Assembly: GCA_913778205.1 (NCBI GenBank)
Contig: CAJYUW010000051.1
Location: forward strand, 20,842 to 84,841
Source: an uncultured Curtobacterium sp.
GTDB lineage: Bacteria > Actinomycetota > Actinomycetes > Actinomycetales > Microbacteriaceae
Direction of reading: 5' to 3'
DNA: 64,000 nt
Positions within the stretch are counted from its first letter, which is position 1. Each line of letters begins with the position of its first letter. The notes under the pieces were generated by a model that was not told the DNA's origin, did no database searches, and was given only the letters and a program-made list of their open reading frames with translations. Below are positions 7,528 to 16,562 of the stretch, piece by piece. Made by a program: the position numbers and the translations under genes.

Positions 7528-9402
7528 ATGCTCTCTGCGCGCATCGAGGACCACGCCCTGGTCGGCGACACCTACACGGCGGCGCAGATCACCCGCGACG
7601 GCACCGTCGACTGGGCCTGCCTCCCCCGGTTCGACAGCCCCTCCACGTTCGCGGCCCTGCTCGGGTCGGCCGAGCACGGCGGCTGGTCGCTCCGCCCGAC
7701 CGATGCGCAGGCCACGGTCCGCCGGCGGTACGTCGGCGACTCGCTCGTCCTGTCGACGGTGTGGACGACGAGCACGGGCGTCGTGGAGGTCACCGACTTC
7801 ATGCCGATCGGCGCGCACCGGGCGTCGATCGTCCGCCGCGTCCGGGGGCTGCGCGGCGAGGTCGAGGTCGAGCAGGTCCTGACGATCCGCTTCGACTACG
7901 CGCGGGCGCTGCCGTGGGTCCGGCAGATCGGCAGCGGTGACGACGCGGCGCTGCTCGCGACGGCCGGCCCCGGCTCCGTCGTCGTCCGCGGCCCCCGCTT
8001 CCACGCCCACGACCACCACCACCGGGCGACGACCACGATCCGGGACGGCGAGGTCCTCGACACGGTGCTGACCTGGTACCCGTCGCACCGGGAGCCCCCG
8101 GAGCCCATCGACGTCACCGCGGCGCTGCACCGCACGACCCGCTGGTGGGAGGACTGGATGGCACCGGTCCGCACCCACGGCCGCTACGTGGACGCGACGC
8201 GGCGCTCGCTGCTCCTCCTGCGCGCGATGACCCACGGCGAGACCGGCGGCGTCGTGGCGGCCGCGACCACGAGCCTCCCGGAGGACCCCGGCGGAGAACG
8301 CAACTGGGACTACCGCTACGTGTGGCTGCGCGACGCGTCACTCGCGCTCGCGTCGCTCATCGCGCACGGCTACCGCGACGAGGCCGCGCACTGGCGCGGC
8401 TGGCTCCTCCGCGCGATCGCCGGCGACCCCGCCGACGTGCAGATCATGTACGGCATCGCGGGCGAACGCGACCTGCCCGAGCGCACCCTCGACAACCTCC
8501 CCGGCTACGCGCACTCCGCCCCGGTCCGCATCGGCAACGGCGCGTACACCCAGTACCAGGGCGACGTGTTCGGCGAGGTCCTCGCCGCGCTGCACGACGC
8601 CAGGGAGCTCGGCGTCGAGGAGAACGCGGACTCGTGGGCGCTCCAACGGGCGCTGCTCGGCTACGTCGAGGAGCACTGGCAGGAACCGGACAACGGCATC
8701 TGGGAGATGCGGGGACCGCGGCGTCACTTCACGCACTCCCGCGCGATGATCTGGGCCGCCTTCGACCGCGGTGTCGCGGCGGTCGAGGAGTTCGGGCTCG
8801 AGGGACCGGTCGACCGGTGGCGGACGCTCCGCGACCAGGTCCGCGCCGAGATCGAGGAGCACGGCTGGAACGCCGAGCGGGGCTCGTACCGACAGCACTA
8901 CGACACCGACGAGGTCGACGCGAGCCTGCTCGTCCTCCCGCAGATCGGCTACCTGCCCGCGGACGACCCGCGGATGACCGGCACCGTCGCCGCGATCGAG
9001 CACGACCTCCGCACGGGCGACGACGGTCTCCTGCTCCGCTACCGCACGTCGGCGGGCTTCGACGGGCTGTCCGGCAGCGAGCACCCGTTCCTCGCGTGCT
9101 CCTTCTGGCTCGTCGAGCAGTACGCCGCCTCGGGCCGGGTCGACGACGCCGAGCGACTCATGGACGTCCTCGTCGGCTTCGCGAACGACGTCGGCATGCT
9201 CTCCGAGGAGGTCGACGTCGCGACGGGACACCACATCGGCAACACCCCGCAGGCGCTGTCCCACCTGACGCTCGTGTCGGCCGCGGACGCGATCGCCCGC
9301 GCACGGGGCTCGTCCGCGGGGCACCGCACGCGCCTCGCGGTGCACGACGGCGGCACGCGTTCGTGGACGGGCGAGGGCGAACGCGCCGGCACGACGACCT
9401 GA
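7528..9402 (+). CDS. glycoside hydrolase family 15 protein (glucoamylase/trehalase-like)
   Basis: A 624-aa enzyme of the GH15 type found in actinobacteria, where relatives include trehalases and glucoamylase-like proteins. An N-terminal beta-sandwich (IEDHALVGDTYTAAQITRDG, residues 5-230) precedes an (alpha/alpha)6 barrel containing NWDYRYVWLRDASLAL and GIWEMRGPRRHFTHSRAM. The Glu in GIWE and a later acidic residue are candidate general acid/base. ATG 7528 (MLSARIEDHAL) is preferred because homologues start near IED; GTG 7504 would add eight residues. Neither has a strong ribosome site. There is no signal peptide, so it acts in the cytoplasm, probably on trehalose or malto-oligosaccharide. 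The substrate is inferred. Confidence 0.87.
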   Translation: MLSARIEDHALVGDTYTAAQITRDGTVDWACLPRFDSPSTFAALLGSAEHGGWSLRPTDAQATVRRRYVGDSLVLSTVWTTSTGVVEVTDFMPIGAHRASIVRRVRGLRGEVEVEQVLTIRFDYARALPWVRQIGSGDDAALLATAGPGSVVVRGPRFHAHDHHHRATTTIRDGEVLDTVLTWYPSHREPPEPIDVTAALHRTTRWWEDWMAPVRTHGRYVDATRRSLLLLRAMTHGETGGVVAAATTSLPEDPGGERNWDYRYVWLRDASLALASLIAHGYRDEAAHWRGWLLRAIAGDPADVQIMYGIAGERDLPERTLDNLPGYAHSAPVRIGNGAYTQYQGDVFGEVLAALHDARELGVEENADSWALQRALLGYVEEHWQEPDNGIWEMRGPRRHFTHSRAMIWAAFDRGVAAVEEFGLEGPVDRWRTLRDQVRAEIEEHGWNAERGSYRQHYDTDEVDASLLVLPQIGYLPADDPRMTGTVAAIEHDLRTGDDGLLLRYRTSAGFDGLSGSEHPFLACSFWLVEQYAASGRVDDAERLMDVLVGFANDVGMLSEEVDVATGHHIGNTPQALSHLTLVSAADAIARARGSSAGHRTRLAVHDGGTRSWTGEGERAGTTT

Positions 9403-9548
9403 CCGTCCCGCGCTGCGGACCACGTGGTGCGACCACGCGACGGACGGGAGGCGCGGCGGACCGCACGACGGCCGTCGCGCGCTGCGGGCCGCACGACGCG
9501 GCCACGCGACGTCCCGTCACGCGCGCCGGACCGTACGATGCGACCGAC

Positions 9549-9596
9549 GACGGACGGGAGGCGCGGTGCCAGCCGGCACCGCGCCTCCCGTCCGTC
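9549..9596. repeat. GGACGGGAGGC palindrome, copy 1 (bidirectional terminator-like)
   Basis: A perfect 22-bp stem (9549-9570 with 9575-9596, 4-nt loop) lies between the convergent GH15 gene and zwf. The core GGACGGGAGGC-GCGGTGC recurs in at least six other places. A partial half-copy lies at about 9438-9462. The whole 9403-9629 gap is otherwise repetitive GC-rich sequence with no gene seen. Confidence 0.85.
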
Positions 9597-9629
9597 AGCG
9601 GTGACGCGACGTCACCCGGAACGCGTCCG

Positions 9630-11009
9630 TCAGGACGAGCTCACCCAGTCCGCCGGGCCGCGCGAACCGGCGCGGTACTCCTCGAGCGGCACGTCGTTCG
9701 CCTTCCAGGCGTCGACGACCGGCTCGACGATCTCCCAGCAGCGCTCCGCGACGTCGCCGCGGATCGACAGCAGCGGGTCGTCGTGGAAGATCCCGTTGAG
9801 GACCTCGCCGTAGGGGGTCAGCTCGCCGTCCGCGAAGGACGACGACAGCGTGACCTGGCCCATCTCGAACGGGTTGCCGCCGCCGTTCGCCGACACGGTC
9901 AGCTCGATCTCGTCCGGGTTCAACACGATGCGGAGCGTGTCCGTCTTCGGTCGACCCGAGAGGCCGGAGGGCAGGCGCGTCACCGGCTTGAAGGTGATCA
10001 GCACCTCCTTGCGGCTGGCGCCGAGGGCCTTGCCGGAGCGCAGCGTGAACGGGACGCCCTTCCAACGCGCGGTGTCGACCTCGACCGAGATCTCGGCGAG
10101 CGTCTCCGTCTGGCGCGACTTGTCGACGCCGTCCTCGTCCTGGTACGACGGCAGGTCCTTGCCGTCGATCGTGCCGGCCGTGTACACGGCGCGGCGCGAC
10201 GCGATCTTCGGGTCGCCGCCCTTGAGCTCGGTCGAGCGGAGCACCCGCGCCAGGGACGAGCGGAACTCGACCGCGTCGATGTCGGCCGGGGCGTCCATCG
10301 TCACGATGCCGAGGATCTGCAGCAGGTGCGACTGGATCATGTCGACCATCGCGCCGGCCTCGTCGTAGTACTGCGCACGGTTCTCGAGGCCGAGGGTCTC
10401 GTCGTAGAAGATGTCGACCTTCTCGATGTTCTCGGCGTTCCAGATCGGCTCGAACAGACGGTTCGCGAAGCGCAGGCCGATGATGTTGAGCACCGTCGTG
10501 CGACCGAGGAAGTGGTCGGTGCGGTGCACGCGCTCCTCGGGGACGAGCTTGAGGACGGTCTCGTTGAGGGCCTTCGCGCTCGCGACGTCGGTCCCGAACG
10601 GCTTCTCGAAGGCGAGGGTCGTGCCCGCGGGGAGCTCGACCTCCTGGAGCGCCTCGCAGATGTCGGAGGCGATCTGCGGCGGGAGCGCGAAGTAGAGGAT
10701 CGGCTCGGCGTCCTCGTCCGCGGCCGCGAACAGGGCCTTCAGGTGCTCGGGGTCCGTCGGGTCACCCTGGATGAACTGCGTCGACGCGAGGGTGGCGTCG
10801 ACCTCCGGGCCCTTCACGTCCTGCGAGGCGAACGACTTCGTGACGACGTCCTTCCACTGCTCCTCGCTGCGGGCGCTGCGGCCCGTCCCGATCAGCTGGA
10901 CCGGGACCGCTCGACCGCTCTGCAGGAACGTGCCGAGGCCCGGCAGCAGCAGGCGGGAGGCGAGGTCGCCCGTCGCGCCGAAGATGATGAGGGTGCGCTT
11001 GTCGGTCAC
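9630..11009 (-). CDS. zwf: glucose-6-phosphate dehydrogenase, divergent paralogue
   Basis: A 459-aa NADP-dependent G6PDH-type protein. The Rossmann start TLIIFGATGDLASRLLLPGL and EKPFGTD are present. The substrate motif is RTDHFLGRT, where canonical enzymes have RIDHYLGKE, and the catalytic-His segment is VDMIQSHLLQ rather than RDMxQNHLLQ. The start is GTG 11009, with AAAGGAG 9 nt upstream; an upstream frame is Pro/Arg-rich. It is not next to tkt, tal or opcA, so it is probably not the main pentose-phosphate zwf of this genome. It may be a paralogue with altered kinetics or another sugar-phosphate substrate. Family assignment is firm, exact role less so. Confidence 0.85.
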   Translation of the reverse strand: MTDKRTLIIFGATGDLASRLLLPGLGTFLQSGRAVPVQLIGTGRSARSEEQWKDVVTKSFASQDVKGPEVDATLASTQFIQGDPTDPEHLKALFAAADEDAEPILYFALPPQIASDICEALQEVELPAGTTLAFEKPFGTDVASAKALNETVLKLVPEERVHRTDHFLGRTTVLNIIGLRFANRLFEPIWNAENIEKVDIFYDETLGLENRAQYYDEAGAMVDMIQSHLLQILGIVTMDAPADIDAVEFRSSLARVLRSTELKGGDPKIASRRAVYTAGTIDGKDLPSYQDEDGVDKSRQTETLAEISVEVDTARWKGVPFTLRSGKALGASRKEVLITFKPVTRLPSGLSGRPKTDTLRIVLNPDEIELTVSANGGGNPFEMGQVTLSSSFADGELTPYGEVLNGIFHDDPLLSIRGDVAERCWEIVEPVVDAWKANDVPLEEYRAGSRGPADWVSSS

Positions 11010-11155
11010 CTGAGGTGACTCCTTTCGCTGTGGTGGGGGTGGTCCGTTCCGAGTCAAGCCGGTTGCGGGCCGTGTTGTTCCCGGTTCGGGGACCGGGGTG
11101 TCTCGTGGCGGGCTCCGGCCCGCCGTCGTCGGGGAGGTCGAGGGGCCCGGACGCA

Positions 11156-11189
11156 CTTCGGGCGGCACCGGATGTGGTGCCGCCCGAAG
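11156..11189 (-). terminator. terminator hairpin after ctaF
   Basis: A perfect 14-bp stem (11156-11169 with 11176-11189, 6-nt loop) starts 18 nt past the ctaF stop on the minus strand. It ends the cta operon before the zwf leader. Confidence 0.75.
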
Positions 11190-11207
11190 GTCGTCGAGGG
11201 GAACGGG

Positions 11208-11624
11208 TCAGTGACCGAAGTTCCCGCGGTAGTACTCGTAGACCCAGCCGACGAGCGTCACGGCGACGAACGCCATACCGATCGGGACCAGCCAGAGGCC
11301 GGCCGCGACGCCGAGGAAGATCACGCCGACGGCAGCCGCGAGGAGGATCGGCCACCACGACCACGGGCTGAAGTGCCCGAGCTCGGCGTCGCCGTCCTCG
11401 ATGTTGGCGTCCGGACGGTCCTCGGGCAGCACGCCGCCCTGGGAGGACATGACCTTGCCGAGGTAGAACGCGATGAATGCGGACATGATGCCGGTGAGGC
11501 CGATCGACATCGTGCCGACCCACTCCACCTTGCCGTAGTTGATGAGCGACCAGATGGTGTACGCCGCATCCGCCAGGATGAAGAAGACGAACAGGATCCA
11601 GAACAGGTTGGTGTTGGCGCGCAT
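11208..11624 (-). CDS. ctaF: cytochrome c oxidase subunit IV (actinobacterial CtaF)
   Basis: A 138-aa membrane protein with four hydrophobic helices: two N-terminal (WILFVFFILADAAYTIW, SIGLTGIMSAFIAFYLG) and two C-terminal (PILLAAAVGVIFLGVAAG, PIGMAFVAVTLVGWVYEYY). The acidic cytoplasmic loop LPEDRPDANIEDGDAELGHFSPWSWWP is the signature of the actinobacterial subunit IV. It is a small structural subunit of the aa3 oxidase in the qcr-cta supercomplex. It follows ctaD by 4 nt in the ctaC-ctaD-ctaF operon. ctaE/qcrCAB are not in the window and usually sit elsewhere. Confidence 0.94.
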   Translation of the reverse strand: MRANTNLFWILFVFFILADAAYTIWSLINYGKVEWVGTMSIGLTGIMSAFIAFYLGKVMSSQGGVLPEDRPDANIEDGDAELGHFSPWSWWPILLAAAVGVIFLGVAAGLWLVPIGMAFVAVTLVGWVYEYYRGNFGH

Positions 11625-11628
11625 GGCG

Positions 11629-13368
11629 TTACTTCACCTCGCCCTTCGCGGCGTCGTAGGTCGGGGCGTCCGGGGCGTCCTTCGCGGGGCCCACACCGAT
11701 CGGCACACCGGCCTCGGGGTGGTTGAGGTCGAACGCCGGGGACTCGGAACGGATCCGCGGGATCGAGGTGAAGTTGTGCCGCGGCGGCGGGCAGCTGGTC
11801 GCCCACTCGAGCGAACGGCCGTAGCCCCACGGGTCGTTCACGGCGACCTTCGGTGCGTTCCGGGCGGTGACGTAGATGTTGAAGATGAACGGCAGGAACG
11901 AGATCGCGAGGATCATCGAGCCGATCGTCGACAGCTGGTTCATCCAGGTGAAGCCGTCGTTCGGCAGGTAGGTCGCGTACCGACGCGGCATGCCGATGAC
12001 GCCCAGCCAGTGCTGAATGAGGAACGTCGTGTGGAAGCCGATGAACAGCAGCCAGAAGTGGATCTTGCCGAGGCGCTCGTTGAGCATCTTGCCGGTCCAC
12101 TTCGGCCACCAGAAGTAGAACCCGGCGAACATCGCGAACACGACGGTGCCGAAGACCACGTAGTGGAAGTGCGCGACGACGAAGTACGAGTCGGACACGT
12201 GGAAGTCGAGCGGCGGCGACGCCAGGATCACACCGGTGAGACCACCGAACGTGAAGGTGATGAGGAAGCCGACGGACCAGAGCAGCGGCGTCTCGAACGT
12301 GACCGAACCGCGCCACATCGTGCCGACCCAGTTGAAGATCTTCACGCCGGTCGGGACCGCGATGAGCATCGTCATGAGCGAGAACCACGGGAGCAGGACG
12401 CCACCGGTGACGTACATGTGGTGTGCCCACACCGTGACCGAGAGGGCCGCGATGGAGATGGTCGCGTAGACGAGGGTCTTGTAGCCGAAGATCGGCTTGC
12501 GGCTGAACACCGGGAAGATCTCGGACACGATGCCGAAGAACGGCAGCGCGATGATGTAGACCTCGGGGTGCCCGAAGAACCAGAACAGGTGCTGCCAGAG
12601 GAGCGCGCCGCCGTTGGCCGGGTTGAAGATCTGCGCGTTGAACACGCGGTCGAGGCCGAGGCCGAACAGCGCCGCCGCGAGGACCGGGAAGGCCATCAGC
12701 ACGAGGAGCGCCGTCACGAGGGTGTTCCACGTGAAGATCGACATGCGGAACATGGTCATGCCCGGGGCACGCATCGTGATGATCGTCGTGATGAAGTTCA
12801 CGGCGCCGAGGATCGTCGAGAAGCCGGTCATGCCGAGGCCGAACACCCAGAGCGTCCCGCCGAGGCCCGGGGTGAACGTCGTGTCACTGAGCGGCGCGTA
12901 CGCGAACCAGCCGAACGACGCGGCACCCTGCGGGGTGAGGAAGCCGCCGACGGCGATGAGCGCACCGAACACGTAGAGCCAGAAGGCGAAGCCGTTCAGA
13001 CGCGGGAAGGCGACGTCCGGCGCTCCGATCTGGAGCGGCATGATCGCGTTCGCGAAGCCCGAGAAGAGCGGCGTCGCGAAGAGCAGCAGCATGATCGTGC
13101 CGTGCATCGTGAAGAGCTGGTTGTACTGCTCCTTGGTCGCGAGCACGTGCAGGCCGGGCTCGAAGAGCTGGGCGCGGATGACGAGCGCCATCACACCCGC
13201 GAGCAGGAAGAAGATGAACGACGCGATCAGGTACATGTACCCGATGGTCTTGTGGTCGGTGGAGGTGATCCACCGCACGATGATGTTGCCCTTGCGGCCC
13301 ACCTTCGACGCCTGGAAGTCCAGGGTCGTGGTGCCTGCCGCCGGCTGGCCGACGAGCGACGTGGTCAT
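11629..13368 (-). CDS. ctaD: cytochrome c oxidase subunit I
   Basis: The 579-aa catalytic subunit of the aa3-type oxidase, with twelve predicted transmembrane helices. Ligand motifs are visible: MHGTIM (haem a His), [10 protein letters not shown] (CuB His and the cross-linked Tyr), WAHHMY (two CuB His) and [11 protein letters not shown] (haem a3 and haem a His). The C-terminal ~45 residues form the soluble tail seen in actinobacterial CtaD ([20 protein letters not shown]). It couples O2 reduction to proton pumping. It lies 12 nt downstream of ctaC. CtaC, CtaD and CtaF together with CtaE make the terminal oxidase. Confidence 0.97.
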   Translation of the reverse strand: MTTSLVGQPAAGTTTLDFQASKVGRKGNIIVRWITSTDHKTIGYMYLIASFIFFLLAGVMALVIRAQLFEPGLHVLATKEQYNQLFTMHGTIMLLLFATPLFSGFANAIMPLQIGAPDVAFPRLNGFAFWLYVFGALIAVGGFLTPQGAASFGWFAYAPLSDTTFTPGLGGTLWVFGLGMTGFSTILGAVNFITTIITMRAPGMTMFRMSIFTWNTLVTALLVLMAFPVLAAALFGLGLDRVFNAQIFNPANGGALLWQHLFWFFGHPEVYIIALPFFGIVSEIFPVFSRKPIFGYKTLVYATISIAALSVTVWAHHMYVTGGVLLPWFSLMTMLIAVPTGVKIFNWVGTMWRGSVTFETPLLWSVGFLITFTFGGLTGVILASPPLDFHVSDSYFVVAHFHYVVFGTVVFAMFAGFYFWWPKWTGKMLNERLGKIHFWLLFIGFHTTFLIQHWLGVIGMPRRYATYLPNDGFTWMNQLSTIGSMILAISFLPFIFNIYVTARNAPKVAVNDPWGYGRSLEWATSCPPPRHNFTSIPRIRSESPAFDLNHPEAGVPIGVGPAKDAPDAPTYDAAKGEVK

Positions 13369-13380
13369 CTGACGGAGCCC

Positions 13381-14280
13381 CTACTCGTTCTCGGACGCCG
13401 TCACGGGCGCCTTGTTGTTCGGTTCGTTCGTGTTGGTGTTGTACTCGTCACCGAGGAGACCGACCTTGCCCTGCTCGGTCAGCTTGTCGAGGTACGCCTG
13501 GTACTGCTCCGGCGTGACGACCTTCACCTGGAAGAGCATGAGCGAGTGGTACTCACCGCAGAGCTCCGCGCACTTGCCCTGGTACGTGCCGAGCTTCTCC
13601 GGGATGAAGTACTCGTCGTTCTGCTTGCCGGGGATCATGTCCTTCTTGTAGAGGAAGTCGATGACCCAGAAGGAGTGGTTGACGTCGCGCGACGAGAGCT
13701 CGATGTGCACTTTCTTGCCCTTGGGCAGGTACAGCGTCGGGAGCTGCGACTCGTCGATGGAGCCGTTGGCGTTCTCTTCTTCCTGGGCCTGGATGCCCTG
13801 GTAGTAGACGCTCTTCGACTTGTCCGACTCGTTGATGTAGTTGAAGTCCCACGCCCAGCGCTTGCCGTAGACGTGGATCGTCGCGTCCGCCTTGGCGAAG
13901 GGCTGCTCGATGGCGGCCTGGTCCTTCGCGGTGAAGGCGAAGAAGCCGAGCACGAGGATGAGCGGCACGACCGTGTAGAAGATCTCGAGCGGCATGTTGT
14001 ACCGCATCTGCACCGGCAGGCCGGTCTGGCCCTTGCGGCGGCGGTAGACGATCGCGGCCCAGATGATCAGGCCCCACACGATCAGACCGACCGCGAGCAG
14101 GACGACCCAGCTCGTCGTCCACAGGCCGACGATGCGGCTCGTGTGGTTCGTGACGTCGCGCGATTCCTCCGTGCCGGGCAGCCATCCGTTGAGCTGCTGC
14201 TGCGTGCAGCCAGCCAGTGCGACGACCAGACCGACGGCCACCGGGATGGCCGCCCAACGTATACGGCGATTCGAACGCAC
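13381..14280 (-). CDS. ctaC: cytochrome c oxidase subunit II
   Basis: A 299-aa CuA-bearing subunit. The GTG start at 14280 (VRSNRRIRW) has AGAGG 5 nt upstream; a TTG 15 nt earlier is possible but less well placed. Residues 1-30 form a signal sequence with lipobox VVALAGC. Two transmembrane helices follow (about 50-75 and 95-115). A C-terminal cupredoxin domain carries the CuA site: DVNHSFWVIDF and KCAELCGEYHSLMLF supply the His, Cys-X3-Cys, His and Met ligands. It accepts electrons from the cytochrome c domain of the bc complex. It is first in the ctaCDF operon. Confidence 0.95.
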   Translation of the reverse strand: MRSNRRIRWAAIPVAVGLVVALAGCTQQQLNGWLPGTEESRDVTNHTSRIVGLWTTSWVVLLAVGLIVWGLIIWAAIVYRRRKGQTGLPVQMRYNMPLEIFYTVVPLILVLGFFAFTAKDQAAIEQPFAKADATIHVYGKRWAWDFNYINESDKSKSVYYQGIQAQEEENANGSIDESQLPTLYLPKGKKVHIELSSRDVNHSFWVIDFLYKKDMIPGKQNDEYFIPEKLGTYQGKCAELCGEYHSLMLFQVKVVTPEQYQAYLDKLTEQGKVGLLGDEYNTNTNEPNNKAPVTASENE

Positions 14281-14456
14281 TATGACCTCTCGCAAAGACG
14301 TGAGCTCGGAGCAGCCACGACACGAAGGTCGCTCATGGCTCGCTCCCAGCTTGGTTGGAACACTCCTAGCTTACTCGCAGCAGCGGACAGCTCGCGCCAA
14401 CCCGAGCCGCGCGTGGCCCCGATCCGCACCCCGCGCGGCGGTCCTGACCAGGACGA

Positions 14457-14499
14457 ACGCGAGCGGGGAGCGACCACTCCGGTCGCTCCCCGCTCGCGT
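14457..14499 (-). terminator. terminator hairpin after erpA
   Basis: A perfect 19-bp stem (14457-14475 with 14481-14499) around a 5-nt loop starts 15 nt beyond the erpA stop. The rest of 14281-14513 should hold the ctaC promoter, but no convincing -35/-10 pair was identified. Confidence 0.8.
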
Positions 14500-14513
14500 G
14501 TCGGCTGACGGTG

Positions 14514-14891
14514 TCAGTGGAAGCTGTCGCCGCACGCGCAGCTGCCCTGCGCGTTCGGGTTGTCGATCGTGAAGCCCTGCTTCTGGATCGTGTCCTCGAA
14601 GTCGATGGTCGCGCCGTCGAGGTACGGCACGCTCATCTTGTCGACGACGACCTCGACGCCGGGCTCGAACTCGGCCGTGGTGTCGCCGTCGAGCAGGCGC
14701 TCGTCGAAGTAGAGCTGGTAGATCAGCCCGGAGCAGCCGCCGGGCTGGACCGCGAGTCGGAGGCGGAGGTCGTCGCGTCCCTCCTGCTCGAGGAGGCTCG
14801 CGACCTTCGCCGCCGCCGTGTCGCTCAGCTGCACGCCGTGCGTCGCCGTCTCGGTCGCAGCGGTCTGCGCTTCGGTGATGGTGTCGCTCAT
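14514..14891 (-). CDS. erpA: iron-sulfur cluster insertion protein ErpA (A-type carrier)
   Basis: A 125-aa A-type Fe-S carrier (HesB/IscA fold). The conserved Cys residues are in GGCSGL and in the C-terminal GSCACGDSFH, the three thiols that hold or transfer a cluster. An N-terminal ~20-residue Thr/Ala-rich extension (MSDTITEAQTAATETATHGV) is typical of actinobacterial members. The start has GGAGGGAGA upstream. It stands alone upstream of the ctaCDF operon, facing the same way. It delivers 4Fe-4S clusters to apo-enzymes in the cytoplasm. Confidence 0.92.
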   Translation of the reverse strand: MSDTITEAQTAATETATHGVQLSDTAAAKVASLLEQEGRDDLRLRLAVQPGGCSGLIYQLYFDERLLDGDTTAEFEPGVEVVVDKMSVPYLDGATIDFEDTIQKQGFTIDNPNAQGSCACGDSFH

Positions 14892-14988
14892 CGCGCGTCT
14901 CCCTCCGGGCGGTGTGGATCACCGCGCCTCGTGACGATTCTAAGCACGCCCCACCGACGGTCGCAGCAGATCGCGACGGTCTGTGGAC

Positions 14989-15030
14989 GGACGGGAGGCA
15001 CGGTGCGGGCCCGCACCGTGCCTCCCGTCC
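14989..15030. repeat. GGACGGGAGGC palindrome, copy 2
   Basis: A perfect 42-bp palindrome with no loop beyond its GGGCCC centre (arms 14989-15009 and 15010-15030). It lies 14 nt beyond the M20 peptidase stop and upstream of erpA, so it probably terminates the peptidase gene. It shares the GGACGGGAGGC-CGGTGC core with the other copies. Confidence 0.85.
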
Positions 15031-15043
15031 GGCCCGGCGCGCG

Positions 15044-16510
15044 TCAGCGCGTCGCGAGCCGCGCCAGCAGGATCGTCTCGGACGCGATCGCGCGGTGCAG
15101 CACGCCGAGGTGCTGCGACTCGTTCGGGCTGTGCGCGCGGGTGTCCGGGTCCTCGACGCCGGTGACGAGGATCTGCGCCTCCGGGAACTCGGCTGCGAGG
15201 TCGGACACGAACGGGATGGAACCGCCGATCCCCTGCTCGACCGCGTCGGCACCCCATCCCTCGCGCATCGCGACGCGGGCGTCCTGCACGGCCCAGCCGG
15301 CGGTGTCGACGAGGAACCCGTCGCCGGCGTCGGGCTCGCTGATCTCGAGACGCGCCCCGAACGGCACGTGGGCGCGGAGGTGTCGCTCGACGGCCTCGCG
15401 CGCCTCGACGGCGGACTGTCCGGGGGCGACGCGGACCGACACCCGCGCGCTCACGGTGGGGATGAGCGTGTTCGACGCGTTCGCGACGCTCGGCACGTCC
15501 ATGCCCGTGACCGTGATCGACGGCTGGAACCACATCCGGCTGAGCACGGGGCCGGTGCCGACCGGGCGGACGCCGGGCAGGAGCGCGGCGTCGGCGGCGA
15601 GTTCATCGTCGGTGCGCTCGGGGACGTCGGCGTCGTACGCGGTGAGGCCCTCGACGGCGACCGACCCGTCGTCGTCGTGCAGCGAGGCGAGCAGGCGCAC
15701 CATCGGGATCATCGCGTCCGGTGCCGCTCCCCCGAACATGCCGCTGTGGCTCGCGTGCTCCAGCGTCGTGAGCGTGAGCTTGAACGTGACGTTGCCGCGC
15801 AGCGACACCGTGATGGACGGCACGTCGACCGACCAGTTGTCGCTGTCCGCCACGACGATCACGTCCGCCGCGAGGTGCTCCTTCTGCTCGCGGAGGAACG
15901 TCCGGAACGACCGGGAGCCGAACTCCTCCTCCCCTTCGACGAAGAGGACGACGCCGAGGTCGAGGTCGTCGCCGAACTGCGCGTGCAGGGCGCGGAGGGA
16001 GGCGATGTGGGTCATCACGCCGGCCTTGTCGTCGGAGGCGCCGCGTCCGTAGAGCCGGTCACCGCGCAGGGTCGGCTCGAAGGGCGGGGTCTCCCAGAGG
16101 GCGTCGTCGCCCTGCGGCTGCACGTCGTGGTGCGCGTAGAGCATGACCGTCGGCTTGCCGTTGCGCGCCGGGCGGACCGCGAGCACGGCGGGCTGGCCGA
16201 GTTCGACGCCCGGGTCGCCGTCGCCGCCCGTGGCGCCGTCGGTGTCCGGCGGGGTGTCCCCGTCGACTGCGGAGCGGACGATCCGGACCGCACCGTCGGC
16301 GAAGACGCCCGTGCTCCGTGCCAGGTCCGCGACCGCCTCGGCGCTCGCGCGGACGTTCGCCGGGTCGAACGCCGACCACGACACCGAGGGCAGTCGGACG
16401 AGGGCGGACAGGTCGGCGACGGTCGCCGGCAGCGCCCCCTGCACGTGTTCGCGCAGGGCGTCGAGGAGTGCGGGATCGGTGGCTGCAGCGTGCTGGTCGG
16501 TGTCGGTCAT
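15044..16510 (-). CDS. M20 family dipeptidase
   Basis: A 488-aa metallopeptidase of the M20 family (PepV/CPG2-like dipeptidases). Metal-ligand motifs are YAHHDVQP, GRGASDDKAG (bridging Asp), EGEEEFGSRS (catalytic Glu pair), VADSDNW and a late His. A dimerisation lid with HSGMFGGAAPDA follows. It cleaves dipeptides or N-acylated amino acids in the cytoplasm. The ATG at 16510 sits 7 nt after TAGATT, consistent with a leaderless mRNA. It is single and divergent from the DUF3043 gene. Confidence 0.9.
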   Translation of the reverse strand: MTDTDQHAAATDPALLDALREHVQGALPATVADLSALVRLPSVSWSAFDPANVRASAEAVADLARSTGVFADGAVRIVRSAVDGDTPPDTDGATGGDGDPGVELGQPAVLAVRPARNGKPTVMLYAHHDVQPQGDDALWETPPFEPTLRGDRLYGRGASDDKAGVMTHIASLRALHAQFGDDLDLGVVLFVEGEEEFGSRSFRTFLREQKEHLAADVIVVADSDNWSVDVPSITVSLRGNVTFKLTLTTLEHASHSGMFGGAAPDAMIPMVRLLASLHDDDGSVAVEGLTAYDADVPERTDDELAADAALLPGVRPVGTGPVLSRMWFQPSITVTGMDVPSVANASNTLIPTVSARVSVRVAPGQSAVEAREAVERHLRAHVPFGARLEISEPDAGDGFLVDTAGWAVQDARVAMREGWGADAVEQGIGGSIPFVSDLAAEFPEAQILVTGVEDPDTRAHSPNESQHLGVLHRAIASETILLARLATR

Positions 16511-16517
16511 GTCCCGT

Positions 16518-16523
16518 AATCTA
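16518..16523 (-). promoter_or_regulatory. -10 hexamer for a probable leaderless M20 peptidase transcript
   Basis: Minus-strand TAGATT is separated from the ATG at 16510 by exactly 7 nt (16517-16511), which would place the transcript 5' end at the start codon. No ribosome-binding sequence is present. Confidence 0.5.
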
Positions 16524-16562
16524 GAGGACGATCCAGCACGCAACCGCAGTCAGGAACGCACC

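Noticed and set aside
8145..11018. Plus-strand frame across GH15 and zwf
   Set aside because: It covers two genes in wrong frame/strand and the palindrome between them; no recognisable motif.
11010..11168. N-terminal extension of zwf
   Set aside because: The added residues are Pro/Arg/Gly-rich and non-conserved, and a good ribosome site precedes GTG 11009.
11539..14508. Long plus-strand open frame opposite the cta operon
   Set aside because: It is antisense to ctaC and ctaD, which carry clear haem and copper ligands; composition is typical of a GC-rich shadow.
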